From Augochlora pura (taxonomy: Eukaryota > Arthropoda > Insecta > Hymenoptera > Halictidae), in NCBI RefSeq assembly GCF_028453695.1, contig NC_135778.1:4474166-4538165 (forward strand): a DNA stretch of 64,000 nucleotides. The letters run 5' to 3'. Under the pieces are notes generated by a model. The model saw only the letters and a list, made by a program, of their open reading frames with translations, searched no databases and had not been told where the DNA came from. Below are positions 11,571-22,639 of this stretch, in pieces (position 1 is the first letter of the stretch; each line of letters opens with the position of its first letter). Made by a program: the position numbers and the translations under genes.

Positions 11571-11690
11571 GATAAATATTAACTTTCTATGATAAATATT
11601 ATCTTTCTATGATAAATATTATTTTTCTATGATAAATATTAACTTTCTATGATAAATATTAACTTTCTATGATAAATATTATCTTCCTAG
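11571..11690 (+). repeat. 20-bp minisatellite, 6 units
   Basis: Six head-to-tail units of GATAAATATTAACTTTCTAT fill exactly 120 bp, with minor changes (ATCTTTCTAT, ATTTTTCTAT). It has the same period as the array at 10921 but an unrelated sequence. Confidence 0.92.
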
Positions 11691-12168
11691 TTTTGCTTTA
11701 ATTAATTAAATTGCTTTAACTATTTGGAGATTTTAGTGGTCGATTTTCAGCAGACAATGCGTTGAAGCAGCTAAAATTCGCGCCTAATATTCCGCGAACA
11801 CGATCAAGAACGTGTATGCAACCGTTCCGCAAATGCGCATTGTAATCGAAGTCGACCAATGGGAGGACCCTCCGTAGCTAGTGCTAGAAAACAGACACCC
11901 TCGAGAGCATCCCCTTAAAGACGGACCCTCGTGCCGCCAACGAATCGAATTAACTTTATTACGTTTGTCTTCTGTTTTCCACCACTCCGGCAACCGCCAC
12001 TCTCTTTTCACCCTCGGCTTCTCCCGTTCAATTTCTCCGGTCTCCGCTCCGCCATTTTCTCGTTCCTTGCCCCCCAACCGACCGAACTCGGTGTACTCTC
12101 GAGGCTTCCTTCTTTTATCATTTCACCGTTGATACGCCGATTACCGGATTTCGTGTAATACATTGATT
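11691..12168. other. No gene recognised
   Basis: Pyrimidine-rich sequence at 11950-12080 gives overlapping frames without recognisable domains. No gene was supported. Confidence 0.4.
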
Positions 12169-12391
12169 AAAGAATTCGCAAGCCGTTGAATAAAATAAAA
12201 ATTGTCTATAGTAATCCTTTTACTATAGAAAAGAATTCGAACGGCATGAAATAGAATAAAAATTGTCTATAGTAATCGTTTTACTATAGAAAAGAATTTG
12301 AACGGCATGAAATAGAATAAAAATTGTCTATAGTAATCGTTTTACTATAGAAAAGAATTTGAACGGTATGAAATAAAATAAAAATTGTCTA
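12169..12391 (+). repeat. 61-bp tandem array, each unit holding a hairpin
   Basis: About 3.7 units of a 61-bp sequence are present. Each has AAAGAATTCGAACGGCATGA, then AATAGAATAAAAATTGT and CTATAGTAATCGTTTTACTATAG. The last part is an inverted repeat: 9-base arms CTATAGTAA/TTACTATAG around a 5-base loop. Units 2 and 3 are almost identical, which indicates recent expansion. The array stops a few bases before a family A miniature element. Confidence 0.9.
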
Positions 12392-12393
12392 AG

Positions 12394-12611
12394 CTAACCC
12401 TTTGCACTCGGGTGGTGACTCTAAAGCACCATTAAAATTGTTATATCGCGTAACAAAATAGTTTTTATATTATCAATATTTAGATTTAAAAAAATTGTCA
12501 AAAATATAATTGTTGCACGAATCACAAGACTTTGTCATAAGATGGAAATACTATCGATCAGAGAAATTATTATAGATTCACAGTTAAATGGCTTCGAGTT
12601 CAAGGGGTTAA
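12394..12611. mobile_element. Family A miniature element beside the 61-bp array
   Basis: It begins CTAA (a changed TTAA), then CCCTTTGCACTCGGGTGG, and ends TTCAAGGGG plus TTAA at 12608-12611. The interior matches the copies at 3691 and 7038 (ATTAAAATTGTTATATC, AACAAAATAGTTTTTATATT). It sits directly next to the 61-bp tandem array. Confidence 0.65.
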
Positions 12612-12917
12612 TCATAAGAAACTCTGGCTACACGAAAAATGTCTTTCCTCTTAAAATCATTTTCATTAATTGTACATAATATAAAAATATAAAAATATAA
12701 AAATAGTATCTCGCAACGTCGATGTACACAATTTTTATTTCGCACGAAAATTCGTGTTGTATTAATAAAAAATCGCATTCGAGTGAGAACCTACAGCGCG
12801 CATAGGTATTCCGAAAAATTCTGCATCGATTAAAAGCTGACGCGCCGGTTGCTCGTGTCGGTGTTTCCGCTCGAACGTGACTGCTCGATCGTCTTCAGTT
12901 TCCATGTTCTGTTGCAG

Positions 12918-13155
12918 GAGGCAGACCGCGGAGGAAAGAGAAGCGGAGAGGCAGGCGGCGAATCGCTTGATGCTGTCCCTCCAAGCGGAGGCGCTCGGCA
13001 AAGTGGCTTACCCGACGACGGTGTCCAGCCATCCAGCGGGGACCACCGTCCCGAGTTTGGACAGGCAGCAGACGCCGGCGGCCCTGACCCACCCCGTGGG
13101 CCAGTGGGCCTCGCCGTACGGACCGCCGCAACCCCTGGCCGAGCCAATTTGCTGA
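12918..13155 (+). CDS. C15: C15/TLX-type homeobox transcription factor, last coding exon (partial)
   Basis: A pyrimidine-rich tract and GTTGCAG at 12911-12917 form a good acceptor. The first G completes a split codon, and the frame then reads RQTAEEREAERQAANRLMLSLQAEA and runs to TGA at 13153-13155. In TLX proteins and Drosophila C15 (clawless) this motif directly follows the WFQNRRTKWR end of the homeodomain, so the protein is a DNA-binding patterning factor. The remaining tail is rich in proline, glycine and threonine and diverges from vertebrate TLX. No homeodomain-coding exon was found in the 12.9 kb upstream, so the gene is incomplete here. The identification is firm. The symbol follows the fly gene. 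Confidence 0.88.
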
Positions 13156-13493
13156 ATCCCGGTGATTCCGGCGAATTGAGTAACGAAAACGAATGCCGTC
13201 ATTTCTGACGGCACAACGCTGAAACAAGCAACGCATGGATACTTTACCATTACCTAACCGATCGCGTCTATGCACGAATCTTCGCGTGATTCTTACGGCG
13301 TTGCTTCTTTACGCGCGCATCCTGCGAACTGTTTTTGAACTGTGTTGAATCTCTTAGCTGTCTCGTCTGATTTTTCAATCGCGCGTCTACGCTGTGATCG
13401 CAAATATCGGTTACGCTTTTTATTGATCACATTGTCGACTTTAAAAATATATTTCATTACTTTTCGTTCGATTTTCGTCTTCCGGTTCTTGTT
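13156..13493 (+). other. Start of the C15 3' untranslated region
   Basis: The sequence directly after the C15 stop codon is presumably transcribed. No polyadenylation site is obvious in this piece, so the 3' UTR may extend through the element at 13494. The length is not determined. Confidence 0.4.
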
Positions 13494-13800
13494 TTAACAC
13501 TTTAGCGACCGGGCATTTCGTGGTAAAAATTGAGCTCAATGTTACATTTTCGTTACGATTCTGATTTTATTAATTTTATTAATTTTATTAATTTTATTAA
13601 TCGCGAAAGATATTTGATATTTAGAAAATTGTATAATAATATTGAAGCTTACAATAGTAGAATCTAACACGTTTATCTCCAATAATAGATATATAAAATT
13701 GTTGGTTACCACGACAAGCGATTCATAGGTTATGTCAAGGGGTAAATTATTGTACGGGGTGAAAAGCTGATTTATAGGCTACCGGTCGGTAAAGTGTTAA
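13494..13800. mobile_element. TTAA-flanked miniature transposon, family C
   Basis: Flanked by TTAA (13494-13497 and 13797-13800), with terminal inverted repeats CACTTTAGCGACCGG on the left and CACTTTACCGACCGG read inward from the right (14 of 15 identical). The length is 307 bp with no coding capacity. The TTAA target and short termini fit a piggyBac-type non-autonomous element. Near 13561-13598 it contains a short array of the 10-mer TTTTATTAAT. Confidence 0.75.
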
Positions 13801-14021
13801 CATATATTGCCGGAGATATTTTAGCGTTTCCGAAAGCGTTTTAAACGGCAAACGATAATTACCGAACTATCGATTTCTTTTTTAACCAAAGAAAAATATT
13901 CTGCGTCAATTGATAAAAAGCAGGGATTATATAAGTTTCTCATCTCTATAATTCTGATTGCTAAAGAAATGACAAGATTATTATACTTTTTCGTAGTTTT
14001 TACCATTTCACGGACTAGCAA

Positions 14022-14074
14022 TTAACCGCATAACTCGTTACGAGTATACTCGTGTTCTACAGCTAAGAGGTTAA
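14022..14074. mobile_element. Very short TTAA-bounded palindromic element
   Basis: TTAA at 14022-14025 and 14071-14074 bracket 45 bp containing the perfect palindrome ACGAGTATACTCGT (14040-14053). The right end, CTAAGAGG before TTAA, matches the family D end at 4918. The GAGTATACGCG string in the 27658 element is similar to the palindrome. It could be an internally deleted family D element or a chance arrangement. Confidence 0.4.
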
Positions 14075-14590
14075 CATCGCTTCGGTTTAATTCGGCGGCG
14101 ATCTTTTAATCGATCGAATCTCGAGAATCCGTATTTTTTCAACAGAGTCCTACGAACGCCCGAAATTGCAGAAAACGGTGGTAGCGCGGCTCCGAAAGAG
14201 AGGCGACGCGAATCTCGAGAAGTGCTAAAGCTTGTTATACACCCGAAGCTTCGAGCTCGTTCTCTCTTTTCTTTTTTTTTTTGTCAGAATCTGATTTAAA
14301 TTGGCTGTCGTGATATCTGGTGAACGGATTAACTTCAAAACGTGGCGTGTTCTCGTCAGTACACCTGTCGCCATAATTGGAACCGCCATCGAGTCGAAAC
14401 AATTTTTGTACGAATTTTACAGGCCCACCCAATCAGTGGCCGAAACCAGGCTATCGCCGTTCCTTTGATTTTTCTTCCTTTCGCGGCGCCGTTTTATGCT
14501 TCGATGAGAAACGATATTTCTTCTTAGCGTCGCCTAGGAGAAACCATTGATATTTGTAACAAGCTGTCGAATATAGTTTCTCGGGCAACC

Positions 14591-15272
14591 GATTGCGATA
14601 ATAAATTCAATTCTGATTGGTTAACACGTTCCGTGCCCAGCTGTATTTAGTCGGCTCTTCGTTCTGGTCAAGCGAAGCTTTAAAAATCAATATATATGTT
14701 TATTTATCGATTATTGTCGATCGAACTATGAAGATGACTTATTAGGGATCTATTCCTTTGGTGGAAATTATTTCTTGGATTCTAACTTGTCGTCAAATAT
14801 TTTGTTAACTCGTTGAATAGATAAGTGGTACACGTGGCACGGAATGTATTGACAGTTCAAAAATTGTTTTGTTGTTCAAGCAGAAATTAAATAATAGTAT
14901 CACTTCCGTATTACGAATGAAACGCAATTTTTTATATAATTATTTCTTTGAGACATACGAGTGGTCAATATATTTTCAACTAAAAATGCTTGCTCCGATG
15001 CGAGCTCAGAAAAATCGATGCCGCGAATGATTCAAAAGTTGGAGATTGCGATAACAAGTTCGATTCTGATTCTTTAATAGTTCAAAAATTGTTTCGTTGT
15101 TCAAGCAAAAATTAAATAATAGAATCATTTCCATATTACGAATGAAACGTGATCTTTTATAAAATTGTTTATTTGAGACATACGAGTGGTCAATATATTT
15201 TCAACTAAAAATGCTTGCTCCGATGCGAGCGCAGAAAAATCGATGCCGCGAATGATTCAAAAGTTGGAGACT
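14591..15272 (+). repeat. Tandem duplication (about 227-bp unit) interrupted in copy 1 by a TTAA element
   Basis: Copy 2 (15046-15272) runs GATTGCGATAACAAGTTCGA to GATTCAAAAGTTGGAGA. Copy 1 has the same sequence, split: 14591-14620 before, and from 14853 to 15045 after, a 232-bp insertion. Outside the insertion the copies are about 90 percent identical by eye. The duplication therefore preserves an uninterrupted version of the insertion site. Confidence 0.88.
14621..14852. mobile_element. TTAA miniature transposon, family E, with known empty site
   Basis: The left target site is TTAA (14621-14624) and the right is TTGA (14849-14852, one change). The terminal inverted repeats are CACGTTCCGTGCC and, read inward from the right, TACATTCCGTGCC. 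Copy 2 of the surrounding duplication reads GATTCTTTAATAGTTC at the same place, with a single TTAA and no insert. This defines the element ends precisely and shows insertion at TTAA with a 4-bp duplication, as for piggyBac-like transposition. No transposase is encoded. Confidence 0.85.
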
Positions 15273-17029
15273 CGGCGGTGGAGCGAATATTCGAGGGCGT
15301 TGCGTAATCGGTTAGCCTGGTTGTAAAATGCGCCGCGCATTGTTGATTTTATTGCCTCCGTCGGATTGTCAATTAAGCCGCGTTTCCATCATTTTTACAC
15401 ACCGGTTTCTCGGTAATCGCGTTAAAGGTCTCGATGGATCCCGGTAGCGGTCGACAGCGGAACACGGAACAGAACGGAACGGAACGGAACGGCCCCCGCG
15501 AACCGCTTTCGTTCAACGGTACATAAACAAGCATTGCGCGAACAAGTAATCACCATTCTACGGTCGGAATAATTGATGCCGGATAATTGGCAAAAGAATC
15601 TTGTTCAGCTAAACACGTAATGTCGTTAAATCTCCCGGCGGGCTGTGCGAGTTTATCGTGATATTCGTAGTCACGCGAAACGGATCCGAATAGATCGTAA
15701 TTGGTCGCATTCAATATTCATTTGCGGTTGTTCGCCGTCGTCTCTGAACGGTTGCCGCGAGAACAGAATTATTTTTTTGTTTCTGTCACGCTATAGAAAA
15801 CTTGCGAGACCGTTCGAAAAGCGGGAATTCAACGTCTGCGCGAAGAACGGCGAAATCGTTGGCTAATAAACCGTTTCACGCGAAGAAACAGAATCGTATT
15901 TATGTAACGTCGCGAAGAGATCGACGATGCGTCTCGTTCGACGTCTCCGACAAAGACGGCTTCCTATTTTCGAGTTAATCAATTCTTTGTTGAACTAGCA
16001 CCGATATTGCCTAGGTAAATGCGGCAGAATTACCGAACGAGTCGAACCGTTTTTGTACGATTAAAAATGAACGTGCAAGTTAACTTTCTGTGTTCTTCAA
16101 AATTAACGTTGTTTGTTATCTCGGTACCATTCGTCAGCAGATTTTTTCGTCGATCGTCAATCACCGATAGTTTTTTATTCCGATTTTCAATTTTATACAT
16201 TGCAATCGACGAACGATTTTAAATAGTCTCCGTAAACTGATTTCAACGTTTCGACAGCGAGACGATAGACGACCGTCACAGTGATCCCGGTGATTCTCAG
16301 CGATCCACGCGCAATGATCCTCGACGTGAATTTATTAAAACGATTACGCGAACCCGCGCGTTGTCAATCTCGGACTTCTCCTCGGCGCAACTATTGACAG
16401 ACGGGAAGCAGAGTCCCCCGCGCGGCTCGAAACGAAAAACAGCGTTTCGACGGCGTCGAGTCGGTTTTAATTGCGCTATTTCTAGGTAATATCAACGTCT
16501 TACGTCGAGACAGCTAATTTTATCGACATACTTAATTAAGGAAACGAAGGGTCTGATAGAGAGCTAAAAAGAAACTTCGATAATTACAGAGTGCTTTAGT
16601 TTCACGGTTGCCTGTAAGGTCACCACCGACGAATCGACACACGAAGAACAGATCCTACGGACATTAAAAAAAGAATATCAACCGGAAGAGGAACGACGAA
16701 GGCTGCGGCACCTCGATTAAAACTGGAACAATTTCGAAATCCCTTAATTTCCAGTCACGTGATCGTATTTGTAAATTCCACCTGACGGTTTGTCGTTCAG
16801 GGTACGTTATCCGACTTTGAAATTGCATTCGAAGCAGTGTTTTCAAAGCAAAAATGCAACTTTAAATATTTTTTAAATTTTTGGCGAGAATGCCAATTCT
16901 TTTTGAACGTATTTAAAATTCAGATTTTAATGACAATTTGTACGGGCGGAAATCTTACGAATATTTTGAGACAGATCGTTATGGGTGATGAAAAATTCGA
17001 GATCGATGATACACTTCATAAAAATTAAA
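15273..17029. other. No gene recognised; mixed GC-rich and AT-rich DNA
   Basis: The segments at 15273-15560 and 16220-16460 are GC-richer with many CpG. A short GGAAC pentamer repeat occurs at about 15463-15490. Open frames are short and domain-free. Parts could be 3' UTR of C15 or regulatory DNA. Confidence 0.35.
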
Positions 17030-17186
17030 GTTTATTCAGTTTATTCATTTTATTCAATTTTTTCAATTTATTCAATTTATTCAATTTATTCAATTTATTC
17101 AATTTATTCAATTTATTCAATTTATTCAACTTATTCAATTTATTCAATTTATTCAACTTATTCAATTTATTCAGTTTATTCAGTTT
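17030..17186 (+). repeat. 10-bp minisatellite (TTTATTCAAT), about 15 units
   Basis: Head-to-tail copies of TTTATTCAAT with rare changes (AACTTATTC, CAGTTTATTC). The period is not a multiple of three and no unit frame contains a stop. As a result both strands show repetitive frames (ISIYSIYS on plus, NKLNKLNK on minus), which are artefacts of the array. Confidence 0.95.
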
Positions 17187-17661
17187 TCCTAGAAAGTTAT
17201 ATTCTACATTGTTTTGCACTATCAGAAAGAAAATTGTGTAACTTCACTGTAATAGTCGCATAAGTATCTTTGACTATGTTATTAAATATTTTTCAACGAC
17301 CAATCATCCATGGAATTTTTTATTAAAAATATTTCAACCACAGGCAGACTTCCACGTTAACAGTTACAAACGAATGAATTTCGATGGAATGAAACGTGCC
17401 ACGAACTGTAGCAAAATCGGCGATCCTCTCAAAAACGATCGCGGAAATCTGTGCTTCGTCGAGTTCCTCGGGTGGCCGCAACATAAATTGAAAGTTATCG
17501 TTAAGACATATCTGTGTAAATATTCGAGTAGCAGTTGCAGTTAGAGATAATTAAAATCGTAAGCATGTATGATATTCATCCGATCCCGCGATCGAGTTTT
17601 CCGTTTGATTTCGACCTCTCTTTAGATAGCCTTAGGTAGCCGCGCACACACAACGGACACA
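17187..17661. other. No gene recognised
   Basis: Unique AT-rich sequence without a recognised feature. Confidence 0.4.
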
Positions 17662-17688
17662 GACAGAGAGAGAGAGAGAGAGAGAGGG
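17662..17688 (+). repeat. (AG)n microsatellite with CA-rich flanks
   Basis: CACACACAAC and CAGACAGAGAGAGAG lead into about ten AG units, followed by ACACATACACATAC. Confidence 0.85.
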
Positions 17689-17786
17689 ACGCACACATAC
17701 ACATACCTTGTACATACTACTCTCGATACAGAATCGTCAAGCGTACGTTATAAGAAACAAGAAATATTATTACGGCGAAAAAGTGC

Positions 17787-17787
<1 letters not shown>

Positions 17788-17818
<31 letters not shown>

Positions 17819-18035
17819 TATACATATATCTGTATCGCTCTACTACTAATGATTCGTTGTCGTCGACTAGGTGCGTGCGAGTCGTATTAATTATAGAGCA
17901 CGCGTTTAAGTTAAGTGCAACACTTATCAATCATAGCTAACGATGTGATGTTATGTAAGTACCGTGTAATGTTGTATATATGGAAAAAAATGAAAGTGCA
18001 TATATATATATATAAAAATATTATATATATACATA
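17788..18035 (+). repeat. (TA)n microsatellite cluster
   Basis: TA repeats lie at about 17788-17812 and 17998-18035, with ATACATATATAC interruptions. The sequence resembles long insect 3' UTRs, but no gene is tied to it. Confidence 0.85.
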
Positions 18036-20068
18036 TTATTATACATAATGATTTACCTGGTATAACGTATACACGTTGAGTATGGATTACACGAAATCAC
18101 GATCTTACTCTAATTAGGTATTATTTATTTGTTAACGAACGCCTCGTGGTGCATGTACGATTGTTAAATAATAATAGTACTCTGGCAACTTTCTTTCGTT
18201 AAAATTATTTCCGTGCACGCCGTCCCGTCGACGTGAAAACGAACATAATCGAGACCGATTATCGCGAGAGGGCTAATTTCAAATGAATAAAATATCGCAA
18301 CTGGTCCAGCTTCATTTGTGAAATGAATTCCGTTGTGAGATACTTTCACCGTACTTCGTCGTTTACGATAATTTGTCGATTATTATACATTCGCTATGTA
18401 TAGTACACTGTATATATTTTTTCAACTGTATCGCACAGAATAAATTTATATGATCACGTGCAATCGAACATTTTGTGTGAACTTCTGACTCTTTTTCACT
18501 GTCTCTTTTAATCGCTATAAAATATTAGATTTCTTTCTGTTCGCCTTCCAAGCTGCGTTTCGTTTGAAATTAGAATTGCAAACGAAACATGATTCGCGTC
18601 GATTTGCGTGTTTCTTTGAAACGTAACAATACAAACGCAACGGTCTCCTGATTTAAAGTGCAAGGTGAAACCGAGGAAGCATTATACCGAGATCTCTCTT
18701 GCGAAACTATTTCTGAGTAGTTCGAGAGATTAATTGTGCAACTGTAGTAACAGTTGGCAAGAACTTCGGAAATGCATCGTCGAACTTGTTCCCGTGATCC
18801 ATCGAGAAACGTTCAGTTCACCTTGAATTCTCTGTTACAGTGCCTCATATAAAAAAATCAATTTAATACCTACTTATCCCCAAACAGCTTTTATACTGTA
18901 AATGTTCTTTTCGGAGTTAATGCATTCATGGCAAATACGAGCAGCCGAAATATAAAATCGTGAGGACGATTAGTCGAATATTAAGAGCGTTCTTACATTG
19001 TGCTCAATTTCTAAAACCGATTAAAAGGAACCATTTTTATTTTTATTTAATTTCTGTCACTCACGATCGTCTTTGACAATTTTTATTTTGTATAGATATC
19101 CGCAGTTTACTTATCACTTTGTTTTATTATAGAAACTGTTTTGACATTGAAAGACTGAATTACCTTTCGCCTAATTTTCTGACTCCAAAAACGAAGCGAT
19201 GCCCGGTTATTCCAAAACATCCCGCACAGCTGCGAATTATCCTGTTCCCATACAACTTTGTAGCCCAAGGACTGTCATGGTGGCGAACCGTCATTCGCGG
19301 CGCCATTATAGTCATTCCGTATCGTTCGCGCACCGTCAATCGTTCCGAGAATTAACCAGATAAGTTTCTCCCAGGTTCCACTGTCGGCGCCGTCAGATAC
19401 AATCGTTCACGCAAGATAGACACGCTCGAAAGCCAATCTTTTCATTTTTGTTTCCTCCTCCTCCCCACCCCCCCCCCCTCCCTCCCTCTCTCTCTCTTAT
19501 TTTCGCTCGCCCCTTAACTACGTCCGGCAAAGACACAGTTGTTTCATCCCTCGCCGCCCCCGCCGCCGTCGTCACCCCTTCCACCGCGTCCCGTCCCCCC
19601 TGATTCCCCTAATCGTTGTCTTTCCGCAGCGTATTATCCCACTTCACCTAGGAGCTCCTTGTGCCGGATGTGGCCACGTTTACTGCCTATAATTGCAGAG
19701 AAGACACGGCGCGGCCGTTCCGCCCAATTATTTGGGGACAAAACGCCCGCCGAAAAAAAAAGCAGCCCTTTAGGCCCCCGTCGCCGGATTAAAGACGCGA
19801 CCCGGATCCTCGCCCGGGTGAATCGTTCTTGGCGACGCGGAAAATTCTTCCGTCGACGCGACGGACAATTAACACGCTCGTTGTCGCAGTTTTTTTGTTT
19901 TCGCTACCCTTCTTGATTTATTAAAGTCGTTAGGGAACGTTAATACGATTTAACGAGGTTGCGCTGTTAACAACTGGTATCGTGACTAGATTGTTTAAAC
20001 AAAAGGAAAATCGTCCCGGCGATCCTCGAAACAGTTTGAAGCGATTAGGCGTGTGTTCGACTAAGTTG
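18036..20068. other. No gene recognised; C/T-rich tract at 19453-19500
   Basis: AACTGTATCGCACAGAATAAA at about 18425-18445 could be a polyadenylation region. The tract CCTCCTCCTCCCC, then CCCC runs and CTCTCTCT at about 19453-19497, is a purine/pyrimidine asymmetric block. A GC-rich region follows to 19900. Domain-free frames were ignored. Confidence 0.35.
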
Positions 20069-20450
20069 TTGGGTTGGCAACTAATTGCGGATTTCAAATA
20101 TGAAGGAAAATTCAATTTTTTTGCTTGAAGATATAAGTTTATTCAGTTAGACGATTCTATTTTGACGCTGCCTTTCTTTCGAGGATTCATTTTAATATAT
20201 TGTATATAACATGGAAATTGGAAATAATGCAATGAAATATGAAACGCGCGTCTTGCCCTTCCATCTTCAAAACTGTAATAAAAAAAAAACTAAATAACTA
20301 ATCGATACAATTTTCTTACTAAATTGAAGATGAAAGTCCAGACAGTAAGAAAACAAAAAACTTAATTACTTTAAACACGTTGATAAAACGAAAGAATTTG
20401 CTAAGACAATTTAAAAACAAAATCCTCAACCACTTAATTACCAACCCAAT
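20069..20450. mobile_element. Mariner-type element remnant, about 380 bp
   Basis: The left end is TTGGGTTGGCAACTAATTGC followed by GGATTT. The right end read inward is TTGGGTTGGTAATTAAGTGG followed by TTGAGGATTT. These are imperfect inverted repeats of the mariner/Tc1 type (GGTTGG core, GGATTT nearby). The interior has no transposase frame. It is a miniature or internally deleted copy. Confidence 0.7.
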
Positions 20451-22639
20451 ATATTTGCTTCAGATTCAACGTTTGGACTCCTGTCTTGTTATCTGATTGG
20501 TCGAAAAACTCCTGGTCATTCGAAAACTATAAACTATTTGCTCAAATGAAAGAAAGGAATAATACTGAAAGAATTAAAAGAAAGAACAATAAAAGAAGAT
20601 AAATACTGCAACGAGTAAATGTAGAAAAATTTAATTTTGATAAGTGGATTCATTGGAATTTGAGTTATTGAATAGATTTCGGGTTAAATAATATTGGTTT
20701 AAGTATTTTTAAGTTTATTTGATTTTAAATTGAAATTTTATTTGCATCGTTTGCAAAATGGTAATATGTTAACAAAGGTTTTTTATCGGGGCGCACCGGT
20801 CTCAAAGAACATAATTTCAAGCACGTACGAAGTTTAGTTTTTAATACGAAGGAGTTTCGCATTAAAATAGCGTCTGCTACACAGCGTTTCGAAGTTCGGT
20901 TTCGGAAATTGAAAGTGAATCGTTTCCGGCCGGTCGACGTTGACTTTGTCGTCCGTAACTTATAATTCGCCAGCAGGCGCCCTGTAATCACATCCACGAA
21001 AGATATTTTTGTGGTTTTTCTAGTTTCCGACGTAGACGCCGGCGACCAATTACGCGGCCGCCCCACAATGTTCCGACTAAAAAGCACGATAGTTGTTAAA
21101 ACTTAAATTGCCGGACGAGCGGTACGCGATAAACGTTCCGGGTACGGAGTGGACATCATTTACCGGCAATTAAATGATAAATTTCACGTTCCGAAGCGCC
21201 AATTAAAGTTTTTAAAGCATGATCATTGGTAAACTATAGCAATTCGTGCGCAATTATTTTATTAAACGGAATATTCGTTGTTATTAGTTTAGTGGTATTA
21301 TTGCTACGGATCTCTGCGTGAAATAAACATTTTCGTGCATCGTCTGCAAGGAAAAATTCCATTTCCATCTTGAACAATTTTAACAAGTTATAAATAATAT
21401 AGACAAATCGTCGAAATTTGTTTAAATTTGCTATTGTACATATAATAATATAAATAATTCTTGTTATCGTCGTTTGCTCACGATTCGGTATTACGTAAAA
21501 TGATCGCGCGTAACTGTTTTAACAAATATTTGTTTAAATAATACGCATTAGGTGAAGCAGAAACAGTGGCATTGCATCTACAAGATTCTCTCGGCTCCGT
21601 AACTGCACTTTCTTATTCCGTTTCGACTGCTAAGAGATTGTCGATTTTCTAGCGAAGGTTGAAAAATTTTCGCGACCTATAACTGCAACTCGTACCTTCC
21701 GAGTTGATTGCAATTACGAAATCATTACTGTGTTTACAATCGTACCGTTGCACCTAATCGAAATGCATGCCGGTGAATGTACGTGCACCATAGTCGATCA
21801 TAATCGTCGCAAATCAGTATTTATCCGTCTGCGAACGATCCGGAAATCAATTTTTCTTACTAAATTCCTTTGTCAAATAAACTAACTAAAGTTTACGCAT
21901 ATTACAAGAAATAATAGAAAATTTTTAATTATACTTCGAATATTGTACATTCTATTACTTCTAGACACTTAATTAATTCGAGTATTGCAATTATATAATA
22001 GATTGAATAAACGTTTATTTAATTGCCGTTCGTTGCAACTAAGTCGGAGAATTTTTATTTCGAAATTCCATAATAATTAATTATTTCAATCTTAAATCGT
22101 GTCTGAAAATAGGAATTAAAAATCGTGTTTCTTCTGTTAACGAAAATTCTTTCTTGAAAAATGAAAACCAACTAACAACGACTAACAACGATTAACAAAA
22201 TTATATAAAATAAATATACAATATTTGTTCGATAAAAATTATGTTCAAAGATGTGAGTCGATTCAGATGAAAACGACCATACCGTAACTCGGAACAGTTT
22301 TTTTACGATTTCATTTCGTGAATTGTTAATCAAGCGCGATATGTAATTTCATCCCGTAGCTTTCGTACGTGAGACATGAATATGTTTTGCACAGGGTGTG
22401 TAATGTACACGCGTACGTATGGGAGTCGGTGAGGGGTTGTGTGGTAATGCATGCGCGTAGGATATCTTTACGAGGCTACGGGAATAGAAAGGGTAGTTCG
22501 CGTGGCAAGCAAGTATGATCGTAGATTAATATTGAGGGTGTGTGTCAGAGGAGAGAAGGAAATTTGATGTGCAGCAAACGATAGCAATAGCTTACGTAAT
22601 GTCCTGCTGCGGAGAATTGTTTGTTAGCTTATTTGAAAT
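20451..22639. other. No gene recognised; CpG-rich patch at 20860-21240
   Basis: The 20860-21240 patch has several TAAT/ATTA cores (TTACCGGCAATTAAATG, CCAATTACGCGG) and could be a regulatory element. The flanks are AT-rich and featureless. Confidence 0.35.

Noticed and set aside
10921..11690. Regular repeats considered as a CRISPR array
   Set aside because: Units are directly adjacent without unique spacers, and the DNA is eukaryotic. They are minisatellites.
12830..13275. Several frames on both strands over the C15 exon
   Set aside because: They are shadows of the real C15 frame, which alone matches the conserved post-homeodomain motif.
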